Positions 12,472-17,109 of a stretch of DNA of 17,109 bases are shown piece by piece; the stretch's first letter is position 1, and each line of letters begins with the position of its first letter. The notes beneath the pieces were generated by a model, which was not told where the DNA came from, did not search any database, and was given only the letters and a program-made list of their open reading frames with translations. Origin of the DNA: Candidatus Latescibacterota bacterium (GTDB taxonomy: Bacteria > Latescibacterota > UBA2968 > GCA-2709665); NCBI GenBank assembly GCA_012271065.1, contig JAAXHE010000305.1, positions 1 to 17,109 on the forward strand, given 5' to 3'. A program made the translations under genes and the position numbers.

Positions 12472-14604
12472 ATGGATTACTTCCGTGGCAAACGCTTTCT
12501 GAATACGCTGCAGGACTGGGAACGGGACGGGACGGCGGCGGGTACGCCGGAAGACTATCTGCCCCGGATGCGGACTCTGTTGCGCCGGACGGGAAATCCA
12601 CAGGAAGACTTTGCGTCGGTCATCGTGGGCGGTACCAACGGCAAGGGGACGGTTGCGAGCGTTCTGGCCGCCCTGCTGCAGACATGCGGCCGCCGGACCG
12701 GTATCTACTCCTCCCCCCACCTGCATACCATCCGCGAACGCATCCGGATCGACGGCCGGATCCTCGATAAGGATGACTGGGCGCAATGGATTTCCGACCT
12801 CTACGACCGAACGCGCGGATTTGAAGCGGAGGGGTACGGTGACTTCACAAAGTTCGAGGCGTTAACGGCGCTGGCGACGTCTATGTTCGCAGATGCCGGC
12901 GTCGACATCGGCGTATTCGAGGTGGGCCTTGGCGGCCGGTACGACGCGACCAATGCCTGGGATGCCGGCGTGGCCGCCCTGACGCAAATCGATCTCGACC
13001 ATACCGAAATTCTGGGCGATACGGTGGAGGCGATCGCGCTGGACAAGCTCGAAATCGCCCGTACCGGCAGGCCGCTCTTCACCCCGGCCACACAGAAACC
13101 CGAAGTGCTCGCGCTATTGCGTTGCGAGTGTCGTGAGCGGGGCGTTGATCTTCGCGTAGTCGGCGGCGAATCGGACGGGGATTGGCGTTGCGTTGCGCGG
13201 GAATTCCCGCATCCGGAGATGCCGGACCGGGGGTCGGTTTTCTGGAAGAACGCCCGGCTGGCGATCGCGGTAGGGCGCCACCTTATGGGGAAGGACCTTA
13301 CAGATGCCCGGATCGTGGATGCTCTGACCGGACTCGATCTGCCGGGCAGGTTCGAGGCGGCGCGACGTACGCCCCCGATCGTGCTGGACGGCGCACACAA
13401 CCCTTCCGGCGCGGTGGCCCTCGCGGGCGATTTGGGCAGGATGTCGAAGAAGTGGACGTTTGTGGTGGGGGTGAACTCGGGTCACGACGCCGGGGGGATA
13501 CTCGAGGCGATCCAGCCGCTGGCGGAGAAGTTGGTTTTGACGAGGTCCGATCACCCCAAAGCCCTGGCCGTCGACAAGCTCCGCCAAAGCCTGCCCGCGG
13601 GGCTTTCCGCCTGTTGCGCGCCGGACGTCGTGGAAGCGCTGGGGCGTGCGGGGTTGCGGGAGGGAAATCCAGTCTGTATCATGGGATCCCTGCATCTCGT
13701 CGGCAGGGCGCGGGAAGCGCTGGGGCTGCCATGCGAGCGGGACGGATTCGGGGAAGACCTGCACCGCGAGAGTCTGGCGTGCCTCGCGAAAGCCTGCGCA
13801 AACCTGGACCTTCGGATTGAACCGGCATCGGATGACGGAAATCTGTTCCGTATCCGGCCGCCAGGACGCGGGCCGGTCTACTTTCTGCGCAACAGGCATC
13901 CGTTCAACGACTACGTGGCGGCCCGCCTGGCGGAAGACAAGGCATATCAGTACGAGCTGTTTACGGTGGCCGGGCTTCCGGTTCCCGAAACGATGGTGGC
14001 CTTCAATCCATTTGCGGATGAACGGTTTTCGCGCTACCGGACCCATGCGTCCGTCGACGCGGTCATCGAGGAGGTTGAACGCCGGTTCACCTATCCCGTA
14101 GTCGTAAAGCGGAACAAGGGGTCGCTTGCCCAGGGTGTTTTCCTGGAGGGAGACCGGTTTGCGCTGGAGAAACGCCTGCGGACGCTATTCGAACACAGCG
14201 GTTTTCTCGACAATTTGATCCTGGTTCAGGAACACATCAGCGGGCCGGAGTATCGGATCGTTGCCGCCCGGGATGAATTGTTGCTGGCATACGAGAAAGT
14301 CAATGCATCGCCGTGCGGCGACCTGAACCCGCTGCACGGGTCAACCGGATTCGCAAAGCGGGTGGATGCACCTGAAACGCTGGAAGGGCTGTCTCGGGTA
14401 ACGTCGGGCGTATCGGGTGTGATCGAACTGGGGTTCTTTGCAATCGATGTGATTCGGTCCCCGGCGGGGTTCCAGGTGATCGAAATCAATCCGAACCCGA
14501 TGTGTTACTTCTATAATCTGCATAACGGGCGATCGGATTTCGTCGGCATCTACGAAAAGCTGATTCGAGAGCATCTGCAAATCTCGAAACCGACGCCGGC
14601 GTAG
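12472..14604 (+). CDS. folC: Folylpolyglutamate synthase (FolC) fused to a C-terminal ATP-grasp ligase
   Basis: A 710-residue protein, far longer than the usual FolC of about 420-450. Residues 1-420 are a Mur-ligase-type FolC: P-loop GGTNGKGT (53-60), SSPHLHTIRERI (80-91), FEVGLGGRYDATN (149-161), DLDHTEILGDT (174-184), Lys192 in ALDKLEIA at the place of the modified Lys, and VLDGAHNPSG (304-313). FolC joins glutamates to (dihydro)folate through gamma-peptide bonds. Residues about 430-700 are an ATP-grasp domain: AEDKAYQYELFTVAGLPVPE (487-506), YPVVVKRNKGSLAQGV (541-556), ILVQEHISGPEYRIVA (583-598), D659 in FFAIDVI and the Mg-binding VIEINPNP (669-676). ATP-grasp ligases also make amide or peptide bonds. 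Cyanophycin synthetase joins the same two folds in the opposite order. The ATG at 12472 is chosen because the longer frame runs back into the rpmB terminator; the Shine-Dalgarno is weak (GGGAAAG). Confidence 0.88.
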   Translation: MDYFRGKRFLNTLQDWERDGTAAGTPEDYLPRMRTLLRRTGNPQEDFASVIVGGTNGKGTVASVLAALLQTCGRRTGIYSSPHLHTIRERIRIDGRILDKDDWAQWISDLYDRTRGFEAEGYGDFTKFEALTALATSMFADAGVDIGVFEVGLGGRYDATNAWDAGVAALTQIDLDHTEILGDTVEAIALDKLEIARTGRPLFTPATQKPEVLALLRCECRERGVDLRVVGGESDGDWRCVAREFPHPEMPDRGSVFWKNARLAIAVGRHLMGKDLTDARIVDALTGLDLPGRFEAARRTPPIVLDGAHNPSGAVALAGDLGRMSKKWTFVVGVNSGHDAGGILEAIQPLAEKLVLTRSDHPKALAVDKLRQSLPAGLSACCAPDVVEALGRAGLREGNPVCIMGSLHLVGRAREALGLPCERDGFGEDLHRESLACLAKACANLDLRIEPASDDGNLFRIRPPGRGPVYFLRNRHPFNDYVAARLAEDKAYQYELFTVAGLPVPETMVAFNPFADERFSRYRTHASVDAVIEEVERRFTYPVVVKRNKGSLAQGVFLEGDRFALEKRLRTLFEHSGFLDNLILVQEHISGPEYRIVAARDELLLAYEKVNASPCGDLNPLHGSTGFAKRVDAPETLEGLSRVTSGVSGVIELGFFAIDVIRSPAGFQVIEINPNPMCYFYNLHNGRSDFVGIYEKLIREHLQISKPTPA

Positions 14605-14611
14605 CCGTCCG

Positions 14612-15160
14612 TTGACCAGGCCGCTCCGCTGTATTTCGACCGCAAGGGCCAGCTGCGGCCCGGACGTCGCGCTGTTCACGTCCTATGTAATCAGCAAACG
14701 TCCGGACGACGGCCTGGCCGTGGACTGGCATCAGGATGCCGCGTTTTTTCCTGTCGCGCCGATGGATACGTTCACCCTCTGGCTGGCCGTGGACGATTCC
14801 GACGTGGAAAACGGCTGCATGCGGGTGCTTCCCGGTACCCACCGGCAGCAGTCAGTACTCTTGCACAAGGTGGATCTCGACTCCGGCACGACGCTCCCGA
14901 TGTCGCTGGAAGACCTCGACCTCTCCGAAGCCAGAGACGTGCAACTGTACGCGGGTGAGTATTCCGTTCACGATCCCTGGATTCTGCATGGGTCCAATCC
15001 GAACAGGTCATCCCGGCGACGCTGTGGTATTACATTGAAATACATCTCGACCCACGCCGCAATCGACCGCACGTTCGTTTCTCCGTCCGGGTTCGACTGG
15101 GACGGGCTCCGTCTCTACCTTGCTCGCGGGAATCCCGGCCGCCACAGCTATGTAAACTGA
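14612..15160 (+). CDS. PhyH-type (phytanoyl-CoA dioxygenase) Fe(II)/2-oxoglutarate oxygenase, N-terminally truncated
   Basis: A 182-residue protein, where family members usually have about 260-310. The catalytic half is intact: GPDVALFTSYVISKRP (16-31), WHQDAAFF with Fe ligands H40 and D42, ENGCMRVLPGTHR (66-78), distal His126 in ILHGSNPNRS and the 2-oxoglutarate Arg near 135-136. About 90-100 N-terminal residues are missing, because the frame begins at a TTG 8 bases after the folC stop and no Shine-Dalgarno is evident. The first dozen residues do not look like family sequence. It is either a 5'-deleted remnant joined to folC by rearrangement or a product translated by coupling to folC. The substrate is unknown; the family hydroxylates many small molecules and lipids. 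Confidence 0.65.
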   Translation: MTRPLRCISTARASCGPDVALFTSYVISKRPDDGLAVDWHQDAAFFPVAPMDTFTLWLAVDDSDVENGCMRVLPGTHRQQSVLLHKVDLDSGTTLPMSLEDLDLSEARDVQLYAGEYSVHDPWILHGSNPNRSSRRRCGITLKYISTHAAIDRTFVSPSGFDWDGLRLYLARGNPGRHSYVN

Positions 15161-15204
15161 TTCTTCGTGTCTTTCCATGAAGTCTGCGAGATGATAGACA
15201 AGAT

Positions 15205-16899
15205 ATGACGGCAAGCGCTCATCGTTTTGTCCTGCTGACCGACCTCCATCTTTCGGACAATCCGGATACGGCGGCACACCAGGCGCTTCAGTGGGCCGTC
15301 GACCGCGTGAACGTGGAGAGACCCGACTTCCTGGCCGTGGCCGGAGACGTCACGACCTTTTCAACGGGCGTTTCGGCCGAACGCTGCCTGCAAGCGCTGG
15401 ACCGGGTTGAAGTCCCGGTGCTCTTCACCCCGGGCAACGCTGAACGGCGGGCCGGGCACGCGATGTCGGTGTTCGAAACTCTGGCGGCCCCCGATCGCCG
15501 GGTGGCCGCGTTCGGCGACCTGCGGGTTCTCCTGCCCGATACGTCTACCGGGACCCTTCCTTCCGACGAGCGCTCGTGGCTGGTCCGGAGCCTCGGGTCC
15601 AGTCGCGGGGAGCGGCGGTTGGTCATCACCCACTATCCGCTGGACAGGATGGACGGAGAGAGCCGGACGTGGCTGACGCGCTGGCTCTGTGAAAACCGCG
15701 TCGAGCTTCTCGTTGCGGGACACAGCCATTTCCACCGGACCCGGCGCGAAAACGGCGTCGTCGAGGCCGTGGTCCGCGGACTGGATCCGGACAAGGCCAT
15801 CGGCGATCTACCCGGAATCAGTCTCTTCGAGAGCGGCCAAAAGGGGGCATGGACGGAGGCATTCATCCCCTGGTCGCCAGCGATCCGGCTGCTGCCGGCG
15901 GACCTCCCGAACGACATGCAGCCGGTGGGCTGGTCGATACAGGGCGACCCGGTGACGGCAGCCCGGGAGACCCTCGGTTCCGGCCTGCACTGCCTTGAAA
16001 TCCGGCCCGCGGATTTGGATTTTTCCCGGCAGGCGCTTTCCGCGGCGCTTGGCGACGTCCGGGATCAGGGGCCGCTGTATCTGTCCTTTCATCTGCCCGA
16101 CCTGCGTTGGAATTCAGGGGCCGGACGCGTCGACGGTGTGGATGCAGTCCGGGCGCACCTGGATTGCGCGATGGAAGCGGGCGCGGACAGCCTGACGGTC
16201 CACGTTCCCCGGGCGACCGCCCGCGAAATGGAGCGCGTTCGGGAGCATCGACCGGAAGCGACAGGATGTTTTCTTGCCTTCGCCAGGACATTCGGAAGCC
16301 TGTTCAGGCAGGCGGTCCGCGAGGGTGTGGGGATCGCGATCGAGAATATCCACAATCCCGACAATACGCCTGTGGATTCGCCGGATCGGGAATTCGCCAC
16401 GCGGATCGACGAGTACCTGAGATGGATCGACGCGGTAGCGACGGAGATGGCTGACTTGCCCGGAGCAAGGGTGGGCGCGTTGCTGGACGTGGGTCATGCG
16501 CGGAACAACGGGGGCGATCTGGACAATCTGCAACCGCTCGGCGACTGGTACGCCAGACTCGGGAGGCGAATCATGGGATATCACATCCACCAGGTGGAAA
16601 CGGATCCCGGGTCGGGCCTCCTTTCCAACCATCACGAAATTACGGATCTGTTCGGCAGCCGGATTTCCTTTGCCGGTTTCCTGTGGGCGTGGTCCACGCA
16701 CCAGATCACCCGCGGTCCGCTCTTCGTGGAGGTCCGCGACGCCGAGGGCCGGGTGAAGACGGTCCGACGATTCCAGCGTCTGTTTGAGAACGCACGCAGG
16801 ATCCGCGAGGCCGTGGATCTGTCCGGTATGGATAGGATGAATCTCGAAGAAACATCTTGTACCACTAGGCTCAAATTAAGCGGGTTTTTTCAGATTTAA
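15205..16899 (+). CDS. Metallophosphoesterase fused to AP-endonuclease/xylose-isomerase-like TIM barrel
   Basis: A 564-residue two-domain protein. Residues 7-205 are a calcineurin-like phosphoesterase: TDLHLSD (D13, H15), AGDVT (D48), PGNAE (N78), ITHYPL (H143) and AGHSHFHR (H173, H175). The usual GNH(D/E) motif reads GNAE, so the His that assists catalysis is missing although the metal ligands remain. Residues about 240-540 are a TIM barrel of the endonuclease IV/sugar-phosphate-isomerase type: GLHCLEIRPADLD (260-272), GADSLTVHV (326-334), GIAIENIHN (376-384, E380), ALLDVGHARNN (425-435, D428, H431), YHIHQVE (459-465) and FVEVRD (507-512, E509). It may act on a phosphorylated sugar or nucleotide; the substrate is unknown. 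After NLEET (residue 550) the C-terminal 14 residues appear to be read from insertion-sequence DNA. The ATG has a weak ribosome binding site. Confidence 0.8.
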   Translation: MTASAHRFVLLTDLHLSDNPDTAAHQALQWAVDRVNVERPDFLAVAGDVTTFSTGVSAERCLQALDRVEVPVLFTPGNAERRAGHAMSVFETLAAPDRRVAAFGDLRVLLPDTSTGTLPSDERSWLVRSLGSSRGERRLVITHYPLDRMDGESRTWLTRWLCENRVELLVAGHSHFHRTRRENGVVEAVVRGLDPDKAIGDLPGISLFESGQKGAWTEAFIPWSPAIRLLPADLPNDMQPVGWSIQGDPVTAARETLGSGLHCLEIRPADLDFSRQALSAALGDVRDQGPLYLSFHLPDLRWNSGAGRVDGVDAVRAHLDCAMEAGADSLTVHVPRATAREMERVREHRPEATGCFLAFARTFGSLFRQAVREGVGIAIENIHNPDNTPVDSPDREFATRIDEYLRWIDAVATEMADLPGARVGALLDVGHARNNGGDLDNLQPLGDWYARLGRRIMGYHIHQVETDPGSGLLSNHHEITDLFGSRISFAGFLWAWSTHQITRGPLFVEVRDAEGRVKTVRRFQRLFENARRIREAVDLSGMDRMNLEETSCTTRLKLSGFFQI

Positions 16900-17109
16900 A
16901 TGTACAAGAGTACCGGAAAGACTTATCTTAGTTGAAGTTAGCAGTCTCGGACAGGAAATTGCTACTCCAACGAAGGGGGCCTTTCCGGTGAAAAGAATAT
17001 CGGTAAAAGAAAGCCGCAGGAACAGTGTTAAATGTGGGCGCAAGGTACGTGGACGTCAGCAGCGCGCGAGTCGCTTTTGTGCGCAAGACAAGCCGATGTT
17101 TGGCAGCAC
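16862..17109 (+). mobile_element. Left end of an insertion sequence, probably IS1380-like, running off the window
   Basis: Base composition changes near 16860 from GC-rich coding to AT-richer sequence with CAAATTAAGCGGGTTTTTTC. This is followed by a leader with CCGGAAAG (16913-16920) and its complement CTTTCCGG (16981-16988), and then a transposase-like start. CTTGTAC (16857-16863) and GTACAAG (16902-16908) form another inverted pair. The exact boundary and target duplication cannot be set because the right end is outside the window. Confidence 0.45.
16988..17109 (+). CDS. N-terminus of a probable IS transposase (partial)
   Basis: A GTG start at 16988 follows a strong ribosome binding site (GAAGGGGG, 7 bases upstream). 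The 40 visible residues are very basic, starting MKRISVKESRRNSVKCGRKV, and end in CAQDKPMFGS at the window edge. A basic leader followed by a KPMFG-type motif resembles the start of IS1380-family (DDE) transposases, but too little is present for a firm assignment. The frame is open to the end of the window. Confidence 0.5.
   Translation, partial: MKRISVKESRRNSVKCGRKVRGRQQRASRFCAQDKPMFGS

Noticed and set aside
13114..14046. A 310-residue minus-strand frame
   Set aside because: It is antisense to the FolC-ATP-grasp fusion and has no domain signal.
1..17109. A CRISPR array, tRNA genes or a defence island
   Set aside because: No regularly spaced repeats with unique spacers, no tRNA-like cloverleaf and no cas, restriction or toxin-antitoxin genes were seen.

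Overview
The window is GC-rich, bacterial and gene-dense. The mix of genes suggests an uncultivated Gram-negative lineage of the kind recovered from environmental metagenomes, such as Latescibacterota, Poribacteria or relatives. It holds a phytanoyl-CoA dioxygenase-like protein, a large heparinase II/III-like protein, an exported WD40 protein ending in a dockerin-like EF-hand pair, and long multidomain fusions. That placement is inference from gene content; no 16S gene or other decisive marker is present.

Layout. Positions 1-640 (+): a membrane-anchored, degenerate GT51-like (peptidoglycan glycosyltransferase) half-domain. 641-1257: a gene-poor stretch with a structured repeat element (copy 1), a CACACAC/GTGTGTG palindrome (copy 1) and a 20-base near-copy of the 5' end of 16S rRNA just after a TATAAT box. 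1258-2297 (+): an exported WD40-dockerin protein broken by a frameshift. 2298-2616: structured element copy 2 and a possible coding remnant. 2617-3363 (-): a CbiX-like/molybdopterin-oxidoreductase-like fusion. 3460-3597 (+): a 45-residue one-pass membrane protein. 3708-3738: palindrome copy 2. 3799-4077 (-): a small unknown protein. 4138-7458 (-): a heparinase II/III-like protein. 7519-10415 (-): rimO-folA-thyA, with rimO and folA overlapping by 4 bases and a purine/pyrimidine repeat block between folA and thyA. 10553-11779 (+): an exported beta-rich protein of unknown function. 12073-12264 (+): rpmB, with a strong promoter and a strong terminator. 12472-14604 (+): folC fused to an ATP-grasp ligase. 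14612-15160 (+): an N-terminally short PhyH-type dioxygenase. 15205-16899 (+): a metallophosphoesterase fused to an AP-endonuclease/xylose-isomerase-like TIM barrel, whose end looks replaced by an incoming insertion sequence. 16988-17109 (+): the start of a probable transposase.

How the genes work together. The clearest theme is folate metabolism. ThyA makes dTMP and releases dihydrofolate, FolA (DHFR) regenerates tetrahydrofolate, and FolC adds glutamates to folate. FolC here carries a C-terminal ATP-grasp ligase that could extend or cap the chain; this is the most interesting candidate for new enzymology in the window. RimO and RpmB are translation housekeeping proteins. The rest is accessory: polysaccharide degradation, exported propeller proteins, decayed or rearranged genes and small repeats, ending in an insertion sequence.
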